From: Amycolatopsis nivea | Lineage (GTDB): Bacteria > Actinomycetota > Actinomycetes > Mycobacteriales > Pseudonocardiaceae | DNA: 64,000 nucleotides | Direction of reading: 5' to 3' | Assembly: GCF_004522235.1 (NCBI RefSeq) | Contig: NZ_SDLT01000001.1 | Coordinates: forward strand, 370,570-434,569 | Part shown: positions 48,146 through 55,614 of the stretch, in pieces | Numbering within the stretch: the stretch's first letter is position 1 | Layout: every line of letters begins with the position of its first letter | The notes under the pieces: generated by a model | The model's database searches: none | Told to the model about the DNA's origin: nothing | What the model saw: the letters and a program-made list of their open reading frames with translations, nothing else | Position numbers and translations under genes: made by a program

Positions 48146-48185
48146 GTGAGTGGCGATGCCGGTTCTAACCGGCATCGCCACTCAC
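48146..48185. repeat. perfect 40-bp hairpin, 19-bp arms
   Basis: GTGAGTGGCGATGCCGGTT, CT, then its exact complement. It lies 138 bp after the ferredoxin-like gene and could end its transcript, but no T-run follows on either strand. Such perfect, GC-balanced hairpins are often dispersed repeats in related genomes; only one copy is in this window. Confidence 0.6.
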
Positions 48186-48229
48186 CCAACCAGGCTTCTC
48201 CGCAGCGGGTGGGCAGGGTTCGCCCCGCC

Positions 48230-48600
48230 GATGGGCGCGGTCGGCCTCGCGGAGTTCCGCAAGGGGGCTGGTTAGGTGCTCTGCGAGGGGGACCTTGCAA
48301 AGTTCCGCGAGGGGAACGTTGTGGTGCTTGACAAGGGGGGCCTTGCGGAATCCTGCAACAGAACGTTGCGGTGCTCAGCTAGGGGATGCTGCGGGGTTCC
48401 GCGAGGGGCGTTGCGGCGTTCGGCGAGTGGCACGTTGCGGGCCCCGCGAGGCGAACGCCGCGGTGCTCAGTGAGGCACGTTGCGGGGTTCCGCGTGGGAG
48501 CGCTGTGATGCGCGGCTTGGGGATGCTGCGGGGTTCCGCGAGCGGGACGGTGCGGGATTCCGCAAGAGGAGCGCTTCGGTGCTCAGCGAGACGAATCAGG
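48230..48600. repeat. GTTCCGCGAGGGG-type imperfect tandem repeat array
   Basis: About ten loosely repeated units of 35-50 bp with cores such as GCGGGGTTCCGCGAGGGG and GTTGCGGTGCTCAGC fill most of the gap 48186-48736. Small open frames in it consist of repeated GFREG/SARG-like peptides and are not credible genes. The array ends before the promoter of the PanE-like gene. Confidence 0.7.
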
Positions 48601-48736
48601 TTCCCCCAACGGACCTTTCACCGTCCGCCGCGGTAGCGGGAGCACATGCCCGGCGCACCGACCCCTGCGGACCGACCCCGTCGTTCGTCATCGGCGCTTC
48701 CGATCACCAAAACCTGGCCCGCAGTCACCAGACGGG

Positions 48737-48758
48737 ATACTGTATGCAATCTATCATC
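48737..48758. promoter_or_regulatory. GntR-type operator in the PanE-like gene promoter
   Basis: ATACTGTATGCAATCTA at 48737-48753 is nearly identical to the site before oxc at 35894-35910. It lies 32-48 bp before the ATG at 48785, where it would overlap the promoter. The shared site is the main evidence that this gene belongs to the oxalate regulon. Confidence 0.7.
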
Positions 48759-48784
48759 GGCGGGATACCGACCGGGAGGCGACC

Positions 48785-49765
48785 ATGCGGGTGGCGGTTC
48801 TGGGCGCAGGAGCGATCGGCGCGTACGTCGGCGCGGCGCTGCATCGCGGTGGCACCGAAGTTCACCTCATCGCGCGCGGTGCGCATCTCGCGGCGATGGC
48901 GGCGGACGGGGTGCGCGTCCGGAGTCCCCGCGGGGACTTCACGGCGCATCCGCACGTCACGGCGGATCCGAGCGAGGTCGGGCCGGTCGACTACGTTTTC
49001 CTTGGCCTCAAAGCACATTCGTATCCGGACTGCGGTGCCCTCCTCACCCCGTTGCTGCGGGAGAACACCGCGCTCGTCGCGGCGCAGAACGGCATTCCGT
49101 GGTGGTATTTCCACGGGCTGGCCGGTCATCCGCTGGCCGGCCGCCGCGTGGAAGCCGTCGATCCGGGCGGGGCTACCAGTCGGGTGCTGGACGTCGAGCG
49201 GGCGATCGGGTGTGTCGTCTACTGCTCGACCGTCATCGAGGAACCGGGCGTCATCCGGCATCTCGAGGGCACGCGGTTTTCCCTCGGGGAACCGTCCGGG
49301 GAGAGTTCCGTCCGCTGCCGGAAGCTCGCCGACGCGATGGTCGCGGGCGGGCTCAAAGCCCCGGTCGAGCCGAGGCTGCGCGACGACATCTGGGTCAAGC
49401 TGATGGGCAACGTCGCGTTCAACCCGCTGTCCGCGCTCACCCGGGCGACCATGGCGCAGATGTGCGAGCACGACGAAACCCGCGCGCTCGTCGCGGCGAT
49501 GATGACCGAAACCCTGGCGATCGCGCGGGCGGCGGGTGCGGATCCGCAGGTCTCGGTCGAGAAACGGATCGACGGCGCGTGGCGCGTCGGGCACCACAAG
49601 ACGTCCATGCTGCAGGATCTGGAAGCGGGCAAACCGCTGGAGATCGACGCGATCATCGGTGCGGTCGTGGAACTCGCGGATCTCACCGGCGTCGAGGCGC
49701 CCGCGTTGCGGCATGTGCACGCCGCGATCGGATTGCTCAATCGGACGGCGATTCCGGTCGGCTGA
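48785..49765 (+). CDS. PanE/ApbA-family reductase, candidate oxalyl-CoA reductase
   Basis: A 326-residue ketopantoate-reductase-fold protein. MRVAVLGAGAIGAYVGAAL binds NADP, and DDIWVKLMGNVAFNPLSALT contains the catalytic Lys and Asn of the second domain. True ketopantoate reductases are ~300 residues and act in pantothenate synthesis; no pan genes are near. In Methylobacterium a PanE paralogue reduces oxalyl-CoA to glyoxylate. Here the gene shares an operator with oxc and precedes glyoxylate-assimilation genes, so the same role is proposed. GGGAGG lies 5 bp before the ATG. Confidence 0.85.
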   Translation: MRVAVLGAGAIGAYVGAALHRGGTEVHLIARGAHLAAMAADGVRVRSPRGDFTAHPHVTADPSEVGPVDYVFLGLKAHSYPDCGALLTPLLRENTALVAAQNGIPWWYFHGLAGHPLAGRRVEAVDPGGATSRVLDVERAIGCVVYCSTVIEEPGVIRHLEGTRFSLGEPSGESSVRCRKLADAMVAGGLKAPVEPRLRDDIWVKLMGNVAFNPLSALTRATMAQMCEHDETRALVAAMMTETLAIARAAGADPQVSVEKRIDGAWRVGHHKTSMLQDLEAGKPLEIDAIIGAVVELADLTGVEAPALRHVHAAIGLLNRTAIPVG

Positions 49766-49776
49766 AAAGGAAATCG

Positions 49777-49824
49777 CGCGACCGTCCACTGTGGAATAAA
49801 GAGTGACCACTGTGGACGGTCGCG
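49777..49824. terminator. hairpin after the PanE-like gene
   Basis: CGCGACCGTCCAC at 49777-49789 and GTGGACGGTCGCG at 49812-49824 form perfect 13-bp arms around a 22-base AT-richer loop. It lies 12 bp after the stop codon and probably ends or attenuates the transcript before hyi. The remaining gap to 50020 includes the hyi promoter, without a recognised operator. Confidence 0.6.
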
Positions 49825-50020
49825 GCTAGAGCCGCTCGCCGAAGAGGTCGGCAAGGGTGCTGCGCCCGGATCGAGCGACGCCGTGGCGCGCCCGGCGTCT
49901 CGAGGAAACCTGCCCGCTTCCCGTTGACCGGAGCCTCCGCATCCAGCTATTCTCGAACTACGGAAGAAAACTTCCACGAAGCGAAATTAGCTGATCGAGA
50001 TGTGAGGAGCCGAGGTACTC

Positions 50021-50845
50021 ATGACCGGTCCCGCCGGGGAGCGGCACTCGCTGCCCTACACCGCCAACCTGTCGATCCTGTTCACCGAACTCCCGCTGCT
50101 CGAGCGCGCGCAGGCCGCTCGGGCAGCGGGCTTCACCAAGGTGGAGTACTGGTGGCCGTTCGACAGCGCCGACCCGTCGGGAGCCGACGTCGACCGGTTC
50201 GCGCGGTCGATCGAGCAGGCGGGCGTCCAGCTGACCGGGCTGAACTTCTACGCGGGCGACATGGCCGCGGGCGAGCGCGGGCTCGTGTCGTGGGTCGGCC
50301 GCGAGGCGGAGTTCGCGACGAGCCTGACGGTCGCGCTCGGGCTCGCCGAACGGCTCGGCTGCCGCAGCTTCAACGCGCTGTACGGCAACCGGATCGACGG
50401 GACCGCACCGTCCGAACAGGACGATCTGGCCCGCACGCACCTCGCGACCGCGGCGAAGGCGGCCGAGGGCATCGGCGCACAGCTGGTGCTCGAACCGCTC
50501 TCCGGCACCCCGGCGTACCCGCTGAAGACCGCGGCCGACGCGGTCGCGGTGCTCGACGAGCTCGGCCTGGACAACGTCCGGCTGCTCGCGGACCTCTACC
50601 ACCTGGCGGTCAACGGCGACGACCTCGACACCGTGATCGCCCGCTACACCCCGCGCACCGGGCACGTGCAGATCGCCGACGCGCCGGGCCGGCACCAGCC
50701 GGGCACGGGGGAGCTGGATCTCGAAGGACATCTGGAAAAGCTGCAGGCGGCGGGCTACGCCGGACCGGTGGGCATCGAGTACAAACCGGACGGTTCCACT
50801 GTGGACTCGCTGGCCTGGCTGCCGTACGAGCGAAGGGGAAACTGA
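50021..50845 (+). CDS. hyi: hydroxypyruvate isomerase
   Basis: A 274-residue TIM-barrel isomerase of the Hyi/xylose-isomerase-like family. Typical pieces are LPYTANLSILFTELPLLER near the start, FTKVEYWWPFD, LNFYAGDMAAGERG, and the metal-binding ends LVLEPLSG, LLADLYHLAVNGDDL and VGIEYKP. It interconverts hydroxypyruvate and tartronate semialdehyde. GAGGAGC lies upstream of the ATG. Its TGA overlaps the next gene's ATG by one base; gcl follows, giving the usual glyoxylate-to-glycerate gene set. Confidence 0.94.
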   Translation: MTGPAGERHSLPYTANLSILFTELPLLERAQAARAAGFTKVEYWWPFDSADPSGADVDRFARSIEQAGVQLTGLNFYAGDMAAGERGLVSWVGREAEFATSLTVALGLAERLGCRSFNALYGNRIDGTAPSEQDDLARTHLATAAKAAEGIGAQLVLEPLSGTPAYPLKTAADAVAVLDELGLDNVRLLADLYHLAVNGDDLDTVIARYTPRTGHVQIADAPGRHQPGTGELDLEGHLEKLQAAGYAGPVGIEYKPDGSTVDSLAWLPYERRGN

Positions 50846-51735
50846 TGAGCAGGATCGGGTTCATCGGACTGGGCGTGATGGGCACGCCGATGGCCGCGCA
50901 CCTGGCCGCCGCCGGACACGAGGTGAGCGGGTTCGACCTCAACGCCGACGCGCTGGCGAAGCTGGAAGCGGCGGGCGGGCGCGCGGCGAAGGACGTCGCC
51001 GACGCGGTGTCCGGGGCCGAGGTCGTGATCACCATGCTGCCGAACCACCCGCAGGTCGAGCAGGTCGTGCTCGCCCCGGGCGGCGTGCTCGACACGATCG
51101 CGCCCGGCACGCTGCTGGCCGACATGAGCACCATCCGGCCGGAGACGTCGATCGAGGTCGCGAAAGCCGGTGCGGCCAAGGGAATCCGGGTGCTGGACGC
51201 GCCGGTGTCCGGCGGTCAGGCCGGGGCCGAGCAGGCCACTCTGTCCATTATGGTCGGTGGCGACGAGGCCGATTACGCCGCGGCGAAGCCGGTTTTCGAC
51301 ACGCTCGGCAAGACCGTGGTGCACGTCGGCCCGCACGGTGCGGGCCAGGTCGTGAAGGCGGCCAACCAGCTGGTGGTCGGCGGGATCTACGGGCTGGTCG
51401 CCGAGGCGATCGTGCTGCTGGAAGCGTCCGGAGTGGACGCGGGCACCGGGCTCGACGTCCTCGCGGGCGGTCTCGCCGGCAGCCGGATCCTGGAACTGAA
51501 ACGGAAGTCGATGGTCGCGCGGCAGTTCGAGCCGGGCTTCCGGATCGACCTGCACCACAAGGACATGGGCATCGCGCTGGCCGCGGCCCGGCAGTCCGAC
51601 GTGGCGCTCCCGCTCACCGGCCTGGTCGCGCAGCTGGTCGCGGCCGGGCGGGCGATGGGCTACGGCTCGCTGGACCACTCCGCGCTGCTGAAGGTCGTCG
51701 AAGAACTGTCCGGCCGCTCGTCCGAGGAGGTTTGA
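50845..51735 (+). CDS. glxR: tartronate semialdehyde reductase (2-hydroxy-3-oxopropionate reductase)
   Basis: A 296-residue beta-hydroxyacid dehydrogenase. IGFIGLGVMGTPMAAHLAAA is the NAD(P) motif, DAPVSGGQAGAEQATLSIMV the substrate-binding signature and GAGQVVKAANQLVVGG holds the catalytic Lys. It reduces tartronate semialdehyde to glycerate. It is co-translated with hyi and followed by gcl 2 bp downstream, which fixes the assignment within a family with several closely similar activities. Confidence 0.93.
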   Translation: MSRIGFIGLGVMGTPMAAHLAAAGHEVSGFDLNADALAKLEAAGGRAAKDVADAVSGAEVVITMLPNHPQVEQVVLAPGGVLDTIAPGTLLADMSTIRPETSIEVAKAGAAKGIRVLDAPVSGGQAGAEQATLSIMVGGDEADYAAAKPVFDTLGKTVVHVGPHGAGQVVKAANQLVVGGIYGLVAEAIVLLEASGVDAGTGLDVLAGGLAGSRILELKRKSMVARQFEPGFRIDLHHKDMGIALAAARQSDVALPLTGLVAQLVAAGRAMGYGSLDHSALLKVVEELSGRSSEEV

Positions 51736-51737
51736 CC

Positions 51738-53432
51738 ATGGCCCGGGTCCCCGCTATGCAGGCAGTCGTCGACGTGCTGGTCGACGAAGGGATCGACGTC
51801 GCCTTCGGCTGCCCAGGAGCGGCGATCCTGCCGCTGTACGACGCGATGCAAGGCCGCGGCATCGACCATCTGGTGGTCCGCCACGAAGAGGGCGCGACGC
51901 ATATGGCCGACGGCTGGGCGCGCACCACCGGCAACGTCGGCGTCGCGATCGGCACGTCCGGTCCGGCCGGCACCAACATGATCACCGGCCTCTACACCGC
52001 GCACGCGGATTCCGTCCCGATCCTGTGCATCACCGGGCAGGCCGCGACGACGAAGCTGCACCAGGAAGCGTTCCAGGCGGTCGACATCGTCGAGATCGCG
52101 CGGCCGGTCACGAAGTGGGCGGTCCAGGTGAAGGAAGCCGCGCAGCTGCCGTGGATCTTCCGCGAGGCGTTCCGCATCGCGCGGTCCGGACGGCCCGGCC
52201 CGGTCCTCATCGACCTCCCGATCGACGTGCAGAAGCAGATGATCGAGTGGGATTCGTCGATCGACTCGGCGTTGCCGGTCAGCACGGTCAAACCCGCTCC
52301 GGCGCGGGTCGAGCGGGCGCTGGACATGCTGCTCGCCGCCGAACGCCCGCTGATTCTGGCCGGCGGCGGCGTCGTCCTCGGCGAGGCGAGCGAACCGTTG
52401 CGGCAGCTGGCGGAGCGGCTCGGCGTCCCGGTCGGCGTCACGCTGATGGGCAAGGGCAGTTTCCCGGAGGACCACGAGCTGTTCGCCGGCATGGCGGGCA
52501 TCCAGACGTCGCAGCGCTGGGCCAATGCCGCGTTCCTGGAGTCGGACCTGGTCCTGGCGCTGGGCGCGCGGTTCGGCGACCGGCACACCGGCGAGCTGTC
52601 GGTGTACCGCGGCGACCGGAAGTTCATCCACGTCGACATCGAGCCCACGCAGCTGGGCAAGGTGTTCGGGCCGGACCTCGGCGTCGTCTCGCACACGCGG
52701 GAGTTCCTGGAAGCGCTGCTGGCGGCGCTCGACGCGCGCACCGCCCCGGCGCGGGACCGCGCGTGGGTCAAGCGGCTCGGCGACCTCAAGGCGGAGCTGC
52801 CGCGCAAGGAGGACTTCGACTGCACGCCGATCAAGGCGCCGCGGGTGTTCAAGGAGCTCAACGAGTTCTACGGCCCCGAGACGTACTTCGTCACGGCGAT
52901 CGGGCTGTACCAGATCTGGTCCGGGCAGTTCCAGCGAGCGCACCTGCCGCGGCATTACCAGGTGTGCGGCCAGGCAGGCCCGCTCGGCTGGGAGATCCCG
53001 GCGGCGATCGGCGTCAAGAAGGCCCGGCCGGACGCGGAGGTCGTCGGCGTCGTCGGCGACTACTCGTTCCAGTTCCTGGTCGAGGAGCTGGCGGTCGCCG
53101 CGCAGTACGACGTCGGGTTCGTGCTCGTGATGCTCAACAACGAGTACCTGGGCCTGATCCGCCAGTCCGAGCTGCCGTACGAGATGAACTACCAGGTCGA
53201 CATCCACTACGACGACCACGGCACGGACAACGTGAAGATCATGGAAGCCTACGGCTGCTCGGGCACCCGCGTCGAGGACCCGGGCGAGATCCGGTCGTCG
53301 CTCGAGTGGGCGCGGAAGGAAGCCGAGCGCACCCGGCGGCCGGTGCTGGTCGAGATCATGATCGAACGCGAGGGCAACGCCGCGATGGGCGCCGCACTGG
53401 ACGCGGTGCGCGAGTTCGAAGCGGCCGACTGA
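51738..53432 (+). CDS. gcl: glyoxylate carboligase (tartronate-semialdehyde synthase)
   Basis: A 564-residue ThDP/FAD enzyme joining two glyoxylates to tartronate semialdehyde and CO2. The Gcl-like start (VDEGIDVAFGCPGAAILPLYDAM), SGPAGTNMITGLYTAHADS, NCGQAGPLGW-like VCGQAGPLGWEIPAAIG and NNEYLGLIRQSE all match the family. Unlike E. coli Gcl, which has Val51 in place of the usual activating glutamate, this protein has Glu50 at that position (VRHEEGATHMADG). GGAGG lies 7 bp before the ATG at 51738. A clear terminator follows. Confidence 0.93.
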   Translation: MARVPAMQAVVDVLVDEGIDVAFGCPGAAILPLYDAMQGRGIDHLVVRHEEGATHMADGWARTTGNVGVAIGTSGPAGTNMITGLYTAHADSVPILCITGQAATTKLHQEAFQAVDIVEIARPVTKWAVQVKEAAQLPWIFREAFRIARSGRPGPVLIDLPIDVQKQMIEWDSSIDSALPVSTVKPAPARVERALDMLLAAERPLILAGGGVVLGEASEPLRQLAERLGVPVGVTLMGKGSFPEDHELFAGMAGIQTSQRWANAAFLESDLVLALGARFGDRHTGELSVYRGDRKFIHVDIEPTQLGKVFGPDLGVVSHTREFLEALLAALDARTAPARDRAWVKRLGDLKAELPRKEDFDCTPIKAPRVFKELNEFYGPETYFVTAIGLYQIWSGQFQRAHLPRHYQVCGQAGPLGWEIPAAIGVKKARPDAEVVGVVGDYSFQFLVEELAVAAQYDVGFVLVMLNNEYLGLIRQSELPYEMNYQVDIHYDDHGTDNVKIMEAYGCSGTRVEDPGEIRSSLEWARKEAERTRRPVLVEIMIEREGNAAMGAALDAVREFEAAD

Positions 53433-53438
53433 CCGGGA

Positions 53439-53473
53439 ACCGGGCCGGAGCGGGCTTGCTCCGGCCCGGTTTT
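53439..53473. terminator. rho-independent terminator after gcl
   Basis: ACCGGGCCGGAGC (53439-53451), a 6-base loop, its exact complement (53458-53470) and a TTT run. It ends the hyi-glxR-gcl transcript and also serves the convergent XRE gene. Confidence 0.9.
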
Positions 53474-53478
53474 CGGTG

Positions 53479-54285
53479 CTACGGCGCGGGAATCAGTTCG
53501 GCGAGGGAAGCGAGGGCCTCGGCGTTGCGGGTTCCCGGCGTCGCGTGGAAGACCACCAGCTGCAGGCTGACCGGTCCGGGGATGTCGAGTTTGTCGCTGT
53601 GCAGATCCAGATTTCCGACCGCCGGGTGGCGGAACCGGACGAGGTGGCCGGTGCGGGGTTTCACGTCGTGCCGGGCCCAGAGGCCCCGGAACTCGTCGCT
53701 GCTGGCGGTGAGGCCGGCGATGAGTTCGGCCGCCGCGGGGTCGGCGATGCTGGGGCCGAGCGCGGCCCGCAGGCCCGCGACGCCGTCTGCGGCCATTTGC
53801 TCCCAGTCGTGGCGGAGTTCTCGTTCGGCCGGGTCGAGGAAGACCGCGCGGAGCAAGTTCCGGCCGACCGCGTAGTTCGGCGAAACCGCTGCGGCGACGG
53901 GGTTCGCGGCGAGCACGTTGGTGAGCCGGTCCTGGACGTACGCGGGGTTCGTCGCCCAGGTGGAGATCAGTCCGGCGATGCTCGCGGGCACCTGCGGCTC
54001 GGGCTGGCCGGGTTGGTTCGGGCTCGCGAGCTGATGCAGGTGCTGGCGGGACGCGTCGTCGAGGCCGAGCGCCCGCGCCAGCGCGTCGAGCACCTGCGCT
54101 GACGGGTTCTGGTCGCGGCCCTGTTCGAGCCGGATGTAGTAGTCGCTGCTGATTCCCGCCAGGAGCGCGAGTTCCTCGCGGCGGAGGCCTCGCACGCGGC
54201 GTCGTCCGTTGTCCGGCAGCCCGACGTCGGCCGGGGAGATCCGCTCTCGCCGGGCGCGGAGGAAGTCGCCGAGGAGGTTGTCCAC
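53479..54285 (-). CDS. XRE-family regulator with MmyB-type ligand domain
   Basis: A 268-residue protein. The N-terminal HTH is RGLRREELALLAGISSDYYIRLEQGR, the actinobacterial XRE/MmyB signature; residues ~110-265 form the MmyB-like PAS-fold domain (NVLAANPVAAAVSPNY, GVAGLRAALG) thought to bind a fatty-acid-like ligand. GTG start at 54285 with TACACT six bases upstream and no Shine-Dalgarno, so leaderless translation is likely. It is divergent from the ArsR gene across only 44 bp. Such regulators often control an adjacent SDR or oxidoreductase; none adjoins here. Confidence 0.9.
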   Translation of the reverse strand: MDNLLGDFLRARRERISPADVGLPDNGRRRVRGLRREELALLAGISSDYYIRLEQGRDQNPSAQVLDALARALGLDDASRQHLHQLASPNQPGQPEPQVPASIAGLISTWATNPAYVQDRLTNVLAANPVAAAVSPNYAVGRNLLRAVFLDPAERELRHDWEQMAADGVAGLRAALGPSIADPAAAELIAGLTASSDEFRGLWARHDVKPRTGHLVRFRHPAVGNLDLHSDKLDIPGPVSLQLVVFHATPGTRNAEALASLAELIPAP

Positions 54286-54329
54286 CGCGTCAGTGTATTT
54301 GATTCAGTGACTGCTGTACTGTTGCGCCT
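54286..54329. promoter_or_regulatory. 44-bp divergent promoter for two leaderless regulator genes
   Basis: TACACT (minus strand, plus-strand AGTGTA at 54292-54297) lies 6 bases before the XRE GTG; TACTGT at 54317-54322 lies 7 bases before the ArsR GTG. The promoters must overlap, so each regulator probably affects the other. TGATTCAGTGACTG in the middle is the only candidate operator. Confidence 0.55.
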
Positions 54330-54662
54330 GTGCTGACCTCTGAGACTCGCGAACTGGCGCTCGCCCGGCTCGGCCGCGCGCTGGCGGACCCGACGCGCTG
54401 CCGGATTCTCGTGGCGCTGCTGGACGGGGTGGCGTACCCGGCGCAGCTGGCCGCGGAACTGGAGCTGAGCAGGTCGAACGTCTCGAACCATCTCGCGTGC
54501 CTGCGCGGGTGCGGGCTGGTGCTCGCGACGTACGAGGGCCGGCAGGTCCGGTACGCGATCGCTGATCCGCATCTCGCGCACGCGTTGGCGGAGCTGACGA
54601 AGGTGGTTTTGGCGGTCGCGCCGACGGACGCGTGTGCCGACGAGCCGCAGGCGGCGCGATGA
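54330..54662 (+). CDS. ArsR/SmtB-family metal sensor, CmtR-like
   Basis: A 110-residue winged-helix repressor. YPAQLAAELELSRSNVSNHLACLRGCGL gives the recognition helix with Cys-x3-Cys, the positions used by the mycobacterial Cd/Pb sensor CmtR (Cys57/Cys61); a third Cys near residue 101 (TDACADE) corresponds to its Cys102. It should release DNA on binding cadmium or lead. GTG start, leaderless. It overlaps the cation transporter gene by ATGA, forming a sensor-exporter pair. Confidence 0.9.
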   Translation: MLTSETRELALARLGRALADPTRCRILVALLDGVAYPAQLAAELELSRSNVSNHLACLRGCGLVLATYEGRQVRYAIADPHLAHALAELTKVVLAVAPTDACADEPQAAR

Positions 54663-55330
54663 CCGAGCCCGATCGGGACTGTTGCGCGGATTCAGAGGGC
54701 GGCGAGGCCGTGTCGCTGGCTGGCCCTCCGGTAGTGGATGCCGCGCGGCGGGCGGTCTTGCGGCGGCGAGTGCGGTGGCTGGTCGCCGGGACCATCACGT
54801 ACAACGTGGTCGAGGCGATCGTCGCGGTGTCGGCCGGGACGATCGCGTCGTCGTCGGCGCTCATCGCGTTCGGGCTCGATTCGGTGGCCGAGGTGCTGTC
54901 CGCGGTGGCGGTTGCGTGGCAGTTCGCCAGCGCGGATCCGGAGCGTCGGGAGCGGGCTGCACTGCGGGTGATCGCGGTGTCGTTCTTCCTGCTGGCGGCC
55001 TATGTCGCGGTCGATTCGGTGCGGTCGCTGTTCGGCGAGGAGGCTTCGCATTCGACGGTCGGGATCGTGCTCGCGGCGGTGTCCTTGGTCGTGATGCCAG
55101 TGCTTTCCGGCGCGCAACGCCGGGCCGGGCGGGAACTCGGCTCGGCGAGCGCGGTCGCCGACTCGAAGCAGACGCTTCTCTGCACTTACCTCTCTGGCGT
55201 GCTGTTGGTCGGGCTGCTCGTGAACGCGCTGTTCGGCTGGTACTGGGCGGATCCGGTCGCGGCATTGGTGATCGCGGCGGTCGCGGTCCGCGAGGGGCTC
55301 GAGGCCTGGCGGGGCGAGCACTGCTGCTGA
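54659..55330 (+). CDS. cation diffusion facilitator-like transporter without cytoplasmic domain
   Basis: A 223-residue membrane protein. After a Cys-rich N-terminus (DRDCCADSEG) come six hydrophobic segments; FGLDSVAEVLSAVAVAWQF and ASAVADSKQTLLCTYLSG hold Asp pairs that match the CDF metal site in helices 2 and 5. It ends with GEHCC. The C-terminal cytoplasmic domain of typical CDF exporters is missing, as in a known subgroup encoded with CmtR-like sensors. It probably exports Cd or Pb out of the cell. Confidence 0.88.
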   Translation: MTEPDRDCCADSEGGEAVSLAGPPVVDAARRAVLRRRVRWLVAGTITYNVVEAIVAVSAGTIASSSALIAFGLDSVAEVLSAVAVAWQFASADPERRERAALRVIAVSFFLLAAYVAVDSVRSLFGEEASHSTVGIVLAAVSLVVMPVLSGAQRRAGRELGSASAVADSKQTLLCTYLSGVLLVGLLVNALFGWYWADPVAALVIAAVAVREGLEAWRGEHCC

Positions 55331-55422
55331 TCGCGGGTCAGGCGTTGCTGGATGGCGCGCAAGGTCATCGCCAGCGCGACGAATACGCTGATCAGCAGCA
55401 GCGCGGGGACTAGATCGCTCAC
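55186..55422 (-). CDS. possible small membrane protein, antisense to the transporter 3' end
   Basis: A GTG-started 78-residue frame. Its first 24 residues (SDLVPALLLISVFVALAMTL) form a convincing membrane helix, and GGAGAAAGG lies ahead of the GTG at 55422. From residue ~32 the frame runs antisense through the transporter gene and has no credible composition, so either only the N-terminus is real or the whole frame is chance. A programmed stop is not visible. Confidence 0.25.
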   Translation of the reverse strand: MSDLVPALLLISVFVALAMTLRAIQQRLTRDQQQCSPRQASSPSRTATAAITNAATGSAQYQPNSAFTSSPTNSTPER

Positions 55423-55555
55423 CTCGGTTGGCCTTTCTCCGGTTGGTCGTCTCGGATCGAGAGCATGACCTGGTGCGGGCCCGGATTTCGCCGCCGCTCA
55501 CGCTTCCTTGACTGCACTCCGGCCGATGTTGATGCGGCACTGCCCTTGCGTTATG

Positions 55556-55593
55556 CGGACACGTGTCCGGTAAGCTATTCGGACACGTGTCCG
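55556..55593. promoter_or_regulatory. twin perfect palindromes, TetR-type operators
   Basis: CGGACACGTGTCCG occurs twice without change (55556-55569 and 55580-55593), centres 24 bp apart, 22-59 bp before the SDR start. Perfect 14-bp palindromes at a near-two-turn spacing suit cooperative binding of a TetR-family repressor. No TetR gene is adjacent; the one at 61823 has different operators. Confidence 0.8.
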
Positions 55594-55614
55594 TATCGGT
55601 GTCAGGGGTAGGAA

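Noticed and set aside
48276..48636. Small plus-strand open frames in the gap before the PanE-like gene
   Set aside because: They translate the tandem repeat in several frames equally well and lack ribosome sites.
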